A stretch of 64,000 nt of DNA, from positions 496,001-560,000 of the forward strand of contig CAVYXC010000003.1 of NCBI GenBank assembly GCA_963772515.1. The letters run 5' to 3'. The notes under the pieces were generated by a model that did not search any database, was not told where the DNA came from, and saw nothing but the letters and a program-made list of their open reading frames with translations. Both the position numbers and the translations under genes were made by a program. Positions 1 to 8,309 of this stretch are shown here, one piece after another. This stretch comes from JAFAHD01 sp963772515. GTDB lineage: Bacteria > Vulcanimicrobiota > Vulcanimicrobiia > Eremiobacterales > Eremiobacteraceae. Position 1 is the stretch's first letter. The number at the start of each line of letters is the position of its first letter.

Positions 1-976
1 AGAACAGCAAGCGCGACAGTCCGAGCTGGCCGGTCCACAGCGTCGCGCCGGTGGAGATGATCACCGTGAGCACCATCGCCCACGTGCGCCAGCCGCCGCC
101 GAGCTGGTCCGCGACGTATGCAAGCGTGTCCGTGGCGTGCGAGGCGAGACCGGACAAGGGCGCGACGCGCATGAACGCGACCGCGCACACGAGCATGATC
201 GCGGTGGTGGTCACCAGTGCGACCAATGCGCTGCGCCCCGGCTGGCGCGTCGAGCCGGTGTTCTCTTCTGACGTGTAGGTCGAGATCTCCCATCCGTCCG
301 CGACCCAGATGGCAAGCACCATCGCGGTGAGGAAGCCCGCGCCGCCGCCGCTGCCCCACGTGAGAAGCGACCCCGCATGTCCGCCGGCGACCACCGGATG
401 CATCAGCGCGAAGGCAGCGAACAGCAGCAGCGCGCCAAGTTCGAGGATCAAGAACACGGCTGAGGCGTCGGCGGTCGGGCGCATGCCCCACGCCAGCAGC
501 AATCCGGCGGCCACGATCCACGCGCCGCCGACGACGGCGACCGCGAACGGATTGTCCGCCGCCTGCGGCCCGACCATGTGCAGCGGGCTGTTGAGGAAGC
601 GCAGCGTGTACACGCCGGCGGGCACCACCGTCGCCATCGCCGCCCCGAAGTACGAGAGCATCACGATCCAGCCCGAGAACGCGCCGGTTCGCGTGCCGAA
701 GGCGAGACGCGCCCACGCGTAGGTCGAACCCGCGTCCGGATGTTCTTCGCACATGCGATGGAATGCGATTGCGATGAACATGACGGGGACGGTGAGGATG
801 ATCAGCGCGAGCGGCGCGCCCGCACCCGCTGCTGCGATCATCAGACCGAAGGTGGCGGCGATCGAGTACGCGGGTGCCATACTGGCCGATGACAGAATCG
901 ACAAGTCGAGGAAGCCGAGGACTCGGGCGAGATGCGCTGACGGTGCGACGCTTGCGCGCGGTGGCGCCGCTACCAC
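1..976 (-). CDS. APC-family amino acid/polyamine permease, C-terminus off the window edge
   Basis: This is an integral-membrane amino acid transporter of the APC superfamily. Reading leftwards from 976, the translation begins with the family's N-terminal signature (LARVLGFLDL, then SMAPAYSIAATFG), followed by repeated hydrophobic helices separated by short charged loops. The gene runs off position 1, so about 325 N-terminal residues are visible. The start is a GTG at 976-974, four bases after the stop of the subtilase gene, because no ATG lies before the conserved first helix. A later ATG at the SMAPAYS methionine would cut off that helix region. The substrate cannot be told from the sequence. 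Confidence 0.85.
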   Translation of the reverse strand, partial: MVAAPPRASVAPSAHLARVLGFLDLSILSSASMAPAYSIAATFGLMIAAAGAGAPLALIILTVPVMFIAIAFHRMCEEHPDAGSTYAWARLAFGTRTGAFSGWIVMLSYFGAAMATVVPAGVYTLRFLNSPLHMVGPQAADNPFAVAVVGGAWIVAAGLLLAWGMRPTADASAVFLILELGALLLFAAFALMHPVVAGGHAGSLLTWGSGGGAGFLTAMVLAIWVADGWEISTYTSEENTGSTRQPGRSALVALVTTTAIMLVCAVAFMRVAPLSGLASHATDTLAYVADQLGGGWRTWAMVLTVIISTGATLWTGQLGLSRLLF

Positions 977-980
977 TGCG

Positions 981-2474
981 TTACGTATGTTGAAGCGTCG
1001 CCGCGGCGTTCAACAGCCCAGCGCCCTGTTTGACGGGGTTTCCGATGTCGCTGGCATAGGTCTGCATCAGCATCTTGACGGTGGCCGGCGCCAAACCCGG
1101 GGTCTTGGTCAGCATGAGCGCGGCGACGCCGCTGACGTGCGGCGTGGCCTGCGAGGTCCCGGCGATGAACACGCCATGGCCGGCCAATGAGTGCGCCGTC
1201 GTCGAATAATTATTGATGATCCACTGCAGATAATCTGGCGGCTGGCTCGGCGTGCAGCTGCTCTGCGATTGGTTGATGCACGGGTCGCCGCCCGGGGCGA
1301 CGAGCGTCAAACCGTTTTGGTTCGTGCCCCAGTTCGAATAGCCCGCGATGACTTCGGGCGGGTTGTTCGGGAAATTGATGTCGTCCAGCGCGGTCGCGCC
1401 CACCGCGATCACGCCTGGGCAGTCGGCCGGCGCATCGATCGTCCCCAGCCCGTCGTTGCCCGCGGCCGCCACGACGACGACGCCCTTGCCGATCGCCGCG
1501 TTGATGGCGTTGCCCTCCGTCGAATCGCACGTGCCTTGCGCGCCCAGGCTCAGATTGATGACCTTGGCGCCGTTCGCCACGGCCCAATTGATGCCGGCGG
1601 CGATGTCAAAATTGCTGGCATTGGGATTCGGATTCGAGACGGTCGGGGTCGGGAATACGCGCACCTCCAACAGGTTCGTGTTCCAACCGGCGCCCGCGAA
1701 ACGCGTGACGTTATTGGTGACCGATGCGGCGATGCCGCTCACGTTGCTGCCATGCCCGTCCATGTCTTGCGCGTTGCCGGCAGTGTCCAACGCGCCGCCG
1801 CCCAAATCGAAGACCGCTGAATTGACGACCTTGGAGCAGATGTCGACGTTGTTGGCATCGTATCCGGTGTCGATGATCGCGATCGTCAGCGCGGCGCTTC
1901 CTTTATAGTTCGTCCACGTGGCCGGCATCTGCGTGACGTACATATCCCACTGCACCGGGTTCACCGTCTGCGGCGACGTCAGCTGCGAAGCCGAGCCGAA
2001 ATCCGCGTCGTTCGGAATGTCCTGAAGGTGGCGCGCTACTAGCGGCTTGGCCTCGGCGACGCCGCGTGTGGCGGCCAGCGTGGCGGCGGCGACGGCGGGA
2101 CTCTGCGTACGCGGAATGCTGTAGATGGCGTAGCCCAGCGTGCTCGGCGGCTGTACTTGGACGGCGCCGATGCGGGCCAGCGCCGTTGCTATCTGCGGCT
2201 CGGCCCCAGTGCCCGTGAATCTGACCGCCAGTTCGCCTGGGATATATTGCGCACTGGGTTGACGCGTCGGCAAGCGTTGGCCGAAGGATGGCTCTTCGCG
2301 CGCGATCTGGATGCTGCTCGCGTTGGCATTGCAGCCCGTCAGCGGTGTCGGTCCCGTCGGCGGCGTCGGACCCATGCTGGAATTTTTGCCATTGCACGAA
2401 TTTGCCATCGACGCGACGGATGCCGCCGCGATCAAGGCAAAGAGGAACCACGAACCGCTGGAACGGTGCTTCAT
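981..2474 (-). CDS. Secreted subtilisin-like serine protease (S8 family)
   Basis: This is an exported S8 peptidase of 497 residues. The N-terminus has a signal peptide (hydrophobic residues about 10-20), possibly lipid-anchored at Cys27, although the box before it (MANS) is not canonical. Residues 35-45 are a Pro/Thr/Gly spacer, and residues 75-150 look like an inhibitor-type propeptide. The catalytic triad is complete: Asp202 in IDTGYD, His241 in GHGSNVSG and Ser441 in GTSQATPHVSG, with the oxyanion Asn340 in AAAGND. The start ATG overlaps the upstream acetyltransferase stop as ATGA, so the two are probably translationally coupled. The natural substrate is unknown. Confidence 0.93.
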   Translation of the reverse strand: MKHRSSGSWFLFALIAAASVASMANSCNGKNSSMGPTPPTGPTPLTGCNANASSIQIAREEPSFGQRLPTRQPSAQYIPGELAVRFTGTGAEPQIATALARIGAVQVQPPSTLGYAIYSIPRTQSPAVAAATLAATRGVAEAKPLVARHLQDIPNDADFGSASQLTSPQTVNPVQWDMYVTQMPATWTNYKGSAALTIAIIDTGYDANNVDICSKVVNSAVFDLGGGALDTAGNAQDMDGHGSNVSGIAASVTNNVTRFAGAGWNTNLLEVRVFPTPTVSNPNPNASNFDIAAGINWAVANGAKVINLSLGAQGTCDSTEGNAINAAIGKGVVVVAAAGNDGLGTIDAPADCPGVIAVGATALDDINFPNNPPEVIAGYSNWGTNQNGLTLVAPGGDPCINQSQSSCTPSQPPDYLQWIINNYSTTAHSLAGHGVFIAGTSQATPHVSGVAALMLTKTPGLAPATVKMLMQTYASDIGNPVKQGAGLLNAAATLQHT

Positions 2475-3031
2475 TCCTCGCGTTTTTTCTGAAGGGGAAC
2501 CAGCGTGACCTTTTTGTGACCGGCGCGACGAAGCTCGTAGTAGGCGAGGTCGAGACCGTAGTAGTGGCGCGGTCCGCAGTACGTCAGGCCACTCTTCTCA
2601 AGCACGCGGCGCGAGGCGGCGTTCTCCGGACGCGCGACGCCGACGATCATGTCGAGGTCGGGTGTGGCGAAGCCGAAGTCGACCACGGCGCGTGAGGCTT
2701 CGGTGGCGATGCCGGCGCCCCACCAGCGTTCGCCCAACGCGTACCCGACCTCGATCAGCTCGCCTTTGTCGAGACGCTGGAGCACGGCGTGGCCCAGCAG
2801 TTCTCCGCGGGCACGGTCGACGACCGCCCAAAGGCGGTCGCGCGGATCGCGATCGGGACCGAGCCAGCGCGCCCAGGTAAGCACCGCCTCCTCGCGCGTG
2901 CGCGGCTCGCCAGTGCCGGAAAGCCAGCGCATCACGGAGCGCTGCGAGAGTATCGCTTCGAAGTACGGCTCGAAATCGTCCTCGGTGAAACTGCGCAGCG
3001 TCAAGCGGGGCGTCTCGATGGTGGGCGGCAT
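2471..3031 (-). CDS. GNAT acetyltransferase, RimJ/RimL type
   Basis: This is a 186-residue N-acetyltransferase of the Gcn5 fold (Acetyltransf_3 type). It opens with the family's usual phrase ETPRLTLRSFTEDDFEPY. It has the acetyl-CoA loop region around GYALGERWWGAGIATEA and the late ENAASRRVLEKSGL helix. I chose the ATG at 3031 because it overlaps the cinA stop as TGATG. A start six codons further up would overlap cinA by 19 bases. Relatives acetylate ribosomal proteins, antibiotics or small molecules, and the substrate here is not evident. Confidence 0.88.
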   Translation of the reverse strand: MPPTIETPRLTLRSFTEDDFEPYFEAILSQRSVMRWLSGTGEPRTREEAVLTWARWLGPDRDPRDRLWAVVDRARGELLGHAVLQRLDKGELIEVGYALGERWWGAGIATEASRAVVDFGFATPDLDMIVGVARPENAASRRVLEKSGLTYCGPRHYYGLDLAYYELRRAGHKKVTLVPLQKKREE

Positions 3032-4272
3032 CAGCGCGCCGCCTTCCACAGCATCGTCATCGCCGCCATGGCCGCGCGGCGCTGGACCATCTCGCGGTCA
3101 CCCGGCAGCATCAGCTTGCGCGCCTCAGCATCGCCGTCCGGGCCGACCAACGCGACGTACACGAGCCCGACCGGCTTCTCATCGCTACCGCCGCCGGGGC
3201 CGGCGACACCGGTCACCGCAACGGCGCACGACGCATGCAGATGCGCTTGCACGCCGACGGCCATCGCGGTCGCGACCTCGGCGCTCACCGCGCCGTGCTG
3301 CTCGATGAGATCGGGCGCGACGTCGAGGAAATCAAGCTTGGCCTCATTCGCGTACGAGACCACGCCGCCGAGATAGTAGTCGGACGCGCCGGCCACGCTG
3401 GTCAGCATCGTGGCAATGCGACCGCCCGTGCACGACTCGGCGGTCGCCAGCGTCCAACCGCGGGCACGCAACAACTCGCCGACGACCTGTTCGATCGGGC
3501 CGCCGTCGACGGCATACACGCAATCGGGGAGCCGCTCGCGGACGCGCGGTTCGAGTTCGTCGAGCATCGCGAGCGCCTCGGCTCGGCTGGCCGCTTTGGC
3601 TGTGAGCTTGACGTCGACTTGACCGTAGTGTGCAAGCACGGCGATGCTCGGATTGACGCCGGCGTGGAACAGATCGGCGATGCGCGCGTCGAGGTCGGAT
3701 TCGCCCAAGCCGATCGTGTTGAGGACGCGCGTGACGATGGTGGCCGCCACGCCGTAGCGCTTGACCAGCCATGGTACGACCTGTTGGGCGACCATCGCTC
3801 TCATCTCGCGCGGCACGCCTGGCACCGCGATGAGCGCGCGTCCATCTTCTTCTATGATGAATCCGGGCGCCGTGCCCTGATCGTTGTCGAGCACCGTCGC
3901 TCCGGCGGGCATCATCGCTTGACGAGCGTTGTTCTCCGCCATCGGTCGTCCGAGGCGCGCGAACATCGCCCGGATGCGCTCGAGGCTAGGCTGATGGAGC
4001 TCGAGCGTGCGTCCGGTCGCGCCGGCAGCGCCATCGCGCGTGAGGTCATCGACCGTCGGACCCAGGCCGCCCGCAATGACCACGCAATCGGCGCGCTGCA
4101 GCGCCTCGCGTGCCGCAGCGGCGATGCGCGCGGCGTTGTCGCCGACGGATGTCTCGCGATGCACGTCGATGCCCGCATCGGCCAGCGCCTTGGCGATGAA
4201 GGTCGTGTTGGTGTCGACGAGTTGGCCGAGCAGCAGCTCGGTCCCGACGGTGATGATTTCGGCTGTGGCCAC
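3031..4272 (-). CDS. cinA: CinA: MoCF-like domain plus nicotinamide-nucleotide amidase
   Basis: This is a full-length CinA of 413 residues. The N-terminal molybdopterin-binding-like (COG1058) domain spans about 1-170 and shows GTELLLGQLVDTN and GGLGPTVDDLTRD. The C-terminal amidase domain, about 255-410, shows the active-site segment AESCTGG (Ser280) and the later VTGVAGPGGG motif. The family hydrolyses nicotinamide mononucleotide to NaMN and ammonia, salvaging NAD breakdown products, and the N-domain of long forms acts as an ADP-ribose pyrophosphatase. It lies close to nadE in the same run of minus-strand genes, which fits a role in pyridine-nucleotide recycling. Confidence 0.94.
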   Translation of the reverse strand: MATAEIITVGTELLLGQLVDTNTTFIAKALADAGIDVHRETSVGDNAARIAAAAREALQRADCVVIAGGLGPTVDDLTRDGAAGATGRTLELHQPSLERIRAMFARLGRPMAENNARQAMMPAGATVLDNDQGTAPGFIIEEDGRALIAVPGVPREMRAMVAQQVVPWLVKRYGVAATIVTRVLNTIGLGESDLDARIADLFHAGVNPSIAVLAHYGQVDVKLTAKAASRAEALAMLDELEPRVRERLPDCVYAVDGGPIEQVVGELLRARGWTLATAESCTGGRIATMLTSVAGASDYYLGGVVSYANEAKLDFLDVAPDLIEQHGAVSAEVATAMAVGVQAHLHASCAVAVTGVAGPGGGSDEKPVGLVYVALVGPDGDAEARKLMLPGDREMVQRRAAMAAMTMLWKAAR

Positions 4273-4277
4273 GCCGG

Positions 4278-4673
4278 CTACTTGATGGGGCCGGTCTTGG
4301 GCTCGAGCAGCTCGACCACGATGCCGTTCGGGTCTTCGATCATCGCAAGCGCTCGGGTCCCGCCCGGAGATTTTTTGGGCTCCTTGACGATCTTGACGCC
4401 GTCGCGGCGCAGGCGCTCGACCAGGTCGATGAGCGGTCCATCGATCTCGAGCGCGAGATGTTCGTACCGGTTGCCGAGCTCGTACGGCGGATGTTCTTCA
4501 AGGTCGTAGACCAATTCGATGTACGCGTTCCAATCGCGGCCGACGAACGCCATGTCGGCGTTGCCGGGGTAGTGCGCCTTGTCGAGCAGCTGCAGGCCGA
4601 GCTTCTTGGTGTAGAATTCGATCGTCTCGTCCATGTCGTTGACGAAGATCGACGTGTGCAGGTACCTCGCCAT
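4278..4673 (-). CDS. Glyoxalase/VOC metalloprotein, lactoylglutathione lyase-like
   Basis: This 131-residue VOC-fold protein keeps the four metal ligands expected of glyoxalase I: His6 (YLHTSI), Glu53 (YIEL), His72 (YEHLAL) and Glu121 (VVELLEP). The pattern FYTKKLGLQLL is also typical of the family. Glyoxalase I isomerises the thiol hemithioacetal of methylglyoxal, and whether the organism uses glutathione is not shown here. The frame stays open far upstream, but the true start is the ATG at 4673, which overlaps the stop of the neighbouring VOC gene as TGATG. Two adjacent, coupled VOC genes suggest duplication followed by divergence. Confidence 0.88.
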   Translation of the reverse strand: MARYLHTSIFVNDMDETIEFYTKKLGLQLLDKAHYPGNADMAFVGRDWNAYIELVYDLEEHPPYELGNRYEHLALEIDGPLIDLVERLRRDGVKIVKEPKKSPGGTRALAMIEDPNGIVVELLEPKTGPIK

Positions 4674-5119
4674 CACCGTTTCCTTTTTGCCTTGCGCTTG
4701 GCCGAGGGTTTGGCCGACCGCTTGGGAGGGCGCTTGGGAGCGGGCTCTGCCAGTACGCTGAGCTCCCAGCGGTACCCGTCGGGATCGTGGAACCACAAGC
4801 CCATGTTCTTCGAGCCGGGCCCTTCGGGTCCGATCTCGTCGCCCGGATCTTCGAGCTCGACGCCTTTGCGCTTGAGCTCTGCCAGAGCGGCGCGTAGTTC
4901 GCGCATGCTGCCGAGGTGGAACGACACGTGGTCGATCACTTCGGGCCGCGGCGCCCCCTTGAATAAGACGAGGTCCACGGCGTCGTTGCCGATGACGACG
5001 CCTTCTGGGAACGCGAAGATCTTCTTGAGGCCGATGGTCTTGATCCACCACGTCGCGCTCGTGTTTGGATCGGCGACGCTGATGCCGAAATGACCGACGT
5101 GACCGAGTTTGATAGGCAT
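4673..5119 (-). CDS. VOC-family protein with basic Lys/Arg tail
   Basis: This is a 148-residue protein with the paired beta-alpha-beta-beta-beta modules of the vicinal oxygen chelate fold (VGHFGISVADP, then DHVSFHLGSM, then WFHDPDGYRWELSV). His11, His63/67 and the Glu in WELSV are candidate metal ligands, but the set is less clear than in the gene downstream. The last ~25 residues are a lysine/arginine/proline-rich tail (KRPPKRSAKPSAKRKAKRKR) that is foreign to the fold and may bind nucleic acid or RNA. The reaction is unknown. It is translationally coupled to the glyoxalase-like gene. Confidence 0.8.
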   Translation of the reverse strand: MPIKLGHVGHFGISVADPNTSATWWIKTIGLKKIFAFPEGVVIGNDAVDLVLFKGAPRPEVIDHVSFHLGSMRELRAALAELKRKGVELEDPGDEIGPEGPGSKNMGLWFHDPDGYRWELSVLAEPAPKRPPKRSAKPSAKRKAKRKR

Positions 5120-5149
5120 ATCTGAAGCTCGCTTCTTTTTGTTAGCCGT

Positions 5150-6004
5150 TCAGTAGTCGACGGGGCGAAGATAGAACTCGTTGATCGCGGTGGTCGAGAT
5201 CAATGCCGTCGTGGCGAGGTGCCGCTTCCAGTGAGTCGCGTCGACTCGCCGTTTCACCAGCTCGACCTCTTCTGCGGGGTAGCCCGCCGCGATGATGTCC
5301 GCTAGAGTGTACCCCATGAGCAGCCGGTTGAGGATCTTGTCTGCCTGGGCGTAGGTGATGCCCAAGTCTTCTTCATCTGTCTGGCCGCGGATGAGATCGG
5401 CTGTCGCGGGTTTGTCGATGACGACCTCGGGCACGCCGAGATGTCGGGCAAGCTCCCAGACTTGCGTCTTGAAAAGATCGCCGATCGGGTTGATCGGCGG
5501 CGAATCGTCGCCGTGCCACGTGAAGTAGCCCAACATGCGCTCGGACTTGTTGCCTGTGCCAATCGGCAAGCCGTTGATCTTGGCGGACTGGTCGAAGAGC
5601 ACGATCATGCGCGCGCGGGCCATGACGTTGCCGCGGCGCTGTGCCGAAGCATCAGGCTCGTGTTCGAGGTAGCCGTCGACCGCGTCGCTGATGTCGATGA
5701 GCCGCTCATGGATGCCCGTGCTCTTGATCACGAGCGCGGCGTGCTCGAGACTTTCTTTGCTCGAAGTGCGATACGGCAGGCGAAGGCCGAGCACGTGCTC
5801 CGGTCCGAGGGCCCGGGCGCACAGGTACGCGACCACGGCGGAATCGACGCCGCCGGAGACGCCGACGACCGCCTCGGTGATCCCGCGGCGGCGGACGAGC
5901 TCGTCGTGGATGAATGCCACGAGCCAGCGTTCGACGAGCGCCGCGTCGATGGCCGGCGTGTCGTCGCGCGGCGGCGCAGTGATGATCTTGTACTTGGTGC
6001 TCAC
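5150..6004 (-). CDS. nadE: NAD+ synthetase (ammonia-dependent catalytic subunit)
   Basis: NadE performs the last step of NAD synthesis, ATP-dependent amidation of nicotinate adenine dinucleotide. The 284-residue chain has the PP-loop SGGVDS at 50-55, the RxRM...LYDQSA-like segment (ARARMIVLFDQSA) and GTGNKSE for substrate binding. There is no fused glutaminase domain. The gene directly upstream encodes a nitrilase-superfamily amidase and overlaps nadE by 4 bases (ATGA). I infer that the two proteins act as a split glutamine-dependent NAD synthetase, with the amidase supplying ammonia. That pairing is not proven by sequence alone. Confidence 0.94.
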   Translation of the reverse strand: MSTKYKIITAPPRDDTPAIDAALVERWLVAFIHDELVRRRGITEAVVGVSGGVDSAVVAYLCARALGPEHVLGLRLPYRTSSKESLEHAALVIKSTGIHERLIDISDAVDGYLEHEPDASAQRRGNVMARARMIVLFDQSAKINGLPIGTGNKSERMLGYFTWHGDDSPPINPIGDLFKTQVWELARHLGVPEVVIDKPATADLIRGQTDEEDLGITYAQADKILNRLLMGYTLADIIAAGYPAEEVELVKRRVDATHWKRHLATTALISTTAINEFYLRPVDY

Positions 6005-7020
6005 GATCGCCGCGCGGCCTTGCGCCGCGCCTTTTTTCCAACGCCTGTAGCGGCCGAATTCCGTTTCCCTGGAGCGGTCGAATTTATTCGGCCGTTGCTC
6101 CGCGCCCGCTTCGCGAGTTTCTTGGTGTCTTCGCCTTCGACGGCGAGCAGAGCTGGGATCAGTTCGGGGAGATTCGATTCGAGGTCGCCCAACGCGGGCA
6201 GTGCGGCCCGTGCGACCGCGACGTCTTCGAGGTTGACCGGCGCCCGCACGATCGCGGTGCCTGCGAACGGCGCCTCAACTCGCAGATCGCCGAACGGGCC
6301 CACTAAGCGCGAGCCGCCGGTGAAGCCCTTGCCACCTTCGAAGCCGACGAGTCCGGCATACGCGATGAACACGCCATGCTCGGCCGCCGCGACGCGCATG
6401 ATCTCGCGCCATAACCGCACGTTGTCGGGCTCGAAATCTTCCATGCCGCGCCCCGGCGATGCGCTGGGGATGTAGATGATCTGCGCTCCGCGCAGCGCGG
6501 CGAGGGTGGTCGCGAGCGAGTGGCACGCATCCTCGCAGATCAGCACGGCGGCGCGGCCATGCGACGTGTCGAACGCGCCAATCGTCCGCCCGCGCGTCAC
6601 GAAGCGCTCTTCGTCGAACACGCCGTAGGTGGGCAGGAAGAGCTTGCGATGGACGTGGTGCAATCGCGGCTGCGCCCCGACGGTCGCGTACAGGGCGCTA
6701 TTGTAGAGCTTGTCGTTCGCGTCGATCTCGTAAAAGCCGAGCACTACGTCGAAAGAGGCCCGCTTGGGCGCACGCGCTTTCGCCAATTTGACGAGTCGTC
6801 CAAATGCCTCGCGCGCCGTGAGGCTGACGTCGCGCACGCCGCCCTCGACGAAATAACCTGAGAGCGCTGCCTCCGGGAAGACGACGACATCCGGGAATTC
6901 GGCGCCCTCCGCCGCCAGCGCAGCGAATGCGTCGCCGATCGCCGCAAAGTTAGCGTCGACATCGCCCTTGCGGGGCGCGAACTGCACGAGCGCGAGCTCG
7001 AATTTCCTGGCGTGCGCCAT
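6001..7020 (-). CDS. Nitrilase-superfamily amidase with palindrome-encoded C-terminal tail
   Basis: This is a 339-residue carbon-nitrogen hydrolase. The Glu-Lys-Cys triad is present: Glu50 (FPEAALSGY), Lys126 (HRKLFLP) and Cys162 (LICEDACHS). It overlaps nadE and probably serves as its glutaminase partner, as the nitrilase domain does in fused NadE proteins. The catalytic fold ends near residue 280. The remaining ~35-residue basic tail contains the peptide NGRINSTAP (309-317), encoded by a near-palindromic element, followed eight codons later by a second in-phase half copy (NSAA). The tail is therefore largely element-derived and is probably dispensable for catalysis. Confidence 0.88.
   Translation of the reverse strand: MAHARKFELALVQFAPRKGDVDANFAAIGDAFAALAAEGAEFPDVVVFPEAALSGYFVEGGVRDVSLTAREAFGRLVKLAKARAPKRASFDVVLGFYEIDANDKLYNSALYATVGAQPRLHHVHRKLFLPTYGVFDEERFVTRGRTIGAFDTSHGRAAVLICEDACHSLATTLAALRGAQIIYIPSASPGRGMEDFEPDNVRLWREIMRVAAAEHGVFIAYAGLVGFEGGKGFTGGSRLVGPFGDLRVEAPFAGTAIVRAPVNLEDVAVARAALPALGDLESNLPELIPALLAVEGEDTKKLAKRARSNGRINSTAPGKRNSAATGVGKKARRKAARRS
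6071..6101 (-). repeat. In-frame palindromic element, copy 1 (nitrilase tail)
   Basis: On the plus strand the element reads GGAGCGGTCGAAT, a TT centre, then ATTCGGCCG and TTGCTCC, a near-perfect inverted repeat. In the host gene (minus strand) it is read as NGRINSTAP. The same sequence and phase recur at 37889 and 44953 in unrelated genes. A 13-base half copy (AGCGGCCGAATTC, 6049-6061) lies 24 bases, exactly eight codons, away. It matches the arm of copy 3 base for base and is read in the same phase. Confidence 0.8.
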
Positions 7021-7165
7021 GGTGATGGATGCTTCTTTCCCGGTGTGCGCGGACCCCGCGCCGGACCGCCTGCGGGTGTGCCCTTAGCCGTGCTGGAAGG
7101 AACTCTACCCGCTTCGGCAGCGTTCCCGATGTGGGAAGTCGCGCATTTCGAGGGGCGAATTGACG
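7021..7165. promoter_or_regulatory. Divergent intergenic region between amidase and surface-protein genes
   Basis: This 145-base gap separates the leftward amidase-nadE-cinA run from a rightward secreted-protein gene, so promoters for both should lie here. I see no consensus -35/-10 pair. GAGGGG at about 7152 is a good ribosome site for the ATG at 7166. Confidence 0.4.
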
Positions 7166-8137
7166 ATGAGATTTGAGAAGATCGCGCTGGTACTCGCGTT
7201 GCTGCTCGTGCCTGTGGGTCTCGCCGCGAGTCCTAGTCAGAACGCCTCCGTGGTCGCGCTAGCGTCGCCGACCCCGACTCCGACCCCAGCGCCGACGCCG
7301 ACCCCAACGCCACATCCAACGCCCCCGCCAACGCCGGTCCCCACACCGACAATGGCGCCGACGAGCACCCCCACGCCGTTTGTAGCGACCGCTCCGCCGA
7401 CTGCTCCGCCGACGCCGGCTCCGACACCCACGCCGATTGCAGCGACGCCCACCCCGGCGCCCGCCGTACCCGCTACCACGTTTGCGCCGCTGGCTGCTCC
7501 CAGCGCCACGCCGCCGGCGACGCCGACGCCGCCGCGCGGCGTGCAGCGCCAAGTGCTGAGCCCCACGAACAACACGTCGAAGTCATACGTGAATCCGCAG
7601 TGCGGCGTGACCAGCGCGCGCTCGGTAACGCCCTTGCTGCAGTCGGGCGAAGTCCTTGTCGGATGGAACTTCGCACAGGGCGCGCGCTGCGGCGTGATCT
7701 ACCGTTCTGGTGTCTGGTTCCGCGACGCGGCCAAAGGCACCAAAGTGGTCGATGCCACGTTGACGTTCTACGTCTCGCGCAGCGCGTCGTCGGCACAGGG
7801 CAATCCGCTCACCGGCAACGTTTCGTGCGCGGCGCAACTCCAGACTGCGAATGCGATGTGGATGAACAATCCGGACAACCCATCCGCACTGTTGGGAACT
7901 CCGTATCTCGCGTTTCCGGCGAACCGGCCGGGCGACACCGAGACGTCTGGACAATTCTCGATCAGCAACGGCATGTTCATCAGCATTGACGTGACGCGAG
8001 CGGTTCAAGAATGGGCTTCCGGAACCCGACCGAACTACGGCTTCGTGTTGGTCCCCGACCGGGCTGACTTTTCCGGTGGTGCGGATCGCTGCTATTCGGT
8101 CTATAGCGGCTTCACGCTGACGGTCGACGCGCACTAA
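7166..8137 (+). CDS. Secreted protein with Pro/Thr linker and DNRLRE-like beta domain
   Basis: This is an exported protein of about 323 residues with three parts: a signal peptide (hydrophobic core IALVLALLLVPVG), a long Pro/Thr/Ala linker of PTP-type repeats (about residues 35-130) and a compact C-terminal domain. That domain ends with DVTRAVQEWASG then NYGFVLV, a pattern typical of DNRLRE/CBM96-like domains found in surface and polysaccharide-binding proteins. Four cysteines in the domain could form disulfides. I prefer the ATG at 7166 over the TTG at 7160 because GAGGGG is then correctly spaced. The ligand is unknown. Confidence 0.75.
   Translation: MRFEKIALVLALLLVPVGLAASPSQNASVVALASPTPTPTPAPTPTPTPHPTPPPTPVPTPTMAPTSTPTPFVATAPPTAPPTPAPTPTPIAATPTPAPAVPATTFAPLAAPSATPPATPTPPRGVQRQVLSPTNNTSKSYVNPQCGVTSARSVTPLLQSGEVLVGWNFAQGARCGVIYRSGVWFRDAAKGTKVVDATLTFYVSRSASSAQGNPLTGNVSCAAQLQTANAMWMNNPDNPSALLGTPYLAFPANRPGDTETSGQFSISNGMFISIDVTRAVQEWASGTRPNYGFVLVPDRADFSGGADRCYSVYSGFTLTVDAH
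7265..7540 (+). repeat. Low-complexity Pro/Thr codon repeat (protein linker)
   Basis: Degenerate repeats of CCGACNCC-type units encode a PTPTPAPTP-like spacer between the signal peptide and the folded domain. The units vary at third codon positions, as expected for selection on the protein rather than a recent DNA expansion. Confidence 0.7.
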
Positions 8138-8257
8138 CACCACTGTATTTTGTCCCGTTTTTGAAGGGTACCCGCCATCCCCAGATTCGGGGTCGCCTGG
8201 GGATAAGTTCTGCGCAAAATCGCTCGAAGGCCCGTAGCATCAGGCCTTGCGTTTGAA

Positions 8258-8271
8258 CGAACGGCCGTTCG
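8258..8271. promoter_or_regulatory. SOS-box-like palindrome upstream of nrdJ
   Basis: CGAACGGCCGTTCG is a perfect 14-base palindrome and fits the CGAAC-N4-GTTCG pattern bound by LexA in Gram-positive bacteria. It ends nine bases before the -35 hexamer of the nrdJ promoter, close enough for a repressor to interfere with RNA polymerase. No lexA gene is visible in this window, so the regulator is an inference. Confidence 0.5.
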
Positions 8272-8280
8272 AAATTTCTC

Positions 8281-8309
8281 TTGAAACGGCCATATTTCCG
8301 CTATATAAT
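8281..8309 (+). promoter_or_regulatory. Consensus sigma-70 promoter of nrdJ
   Basis: TTGAAA (8281-8286) and TATAAT (8304-8309) are separated by exactly 17 bases. Transcription should start near 8316, giving an untranslated leader of about 130 bases before the nrdJ ATG. Confidence 0.8.

Noticed and set aside
7265..7540. CRISPR-like or tandem DNA repeat
   Set aside because: The repeated units are Pro/Thr codons in a secreted protein linker. There are no spacers and the units vary at third positions.
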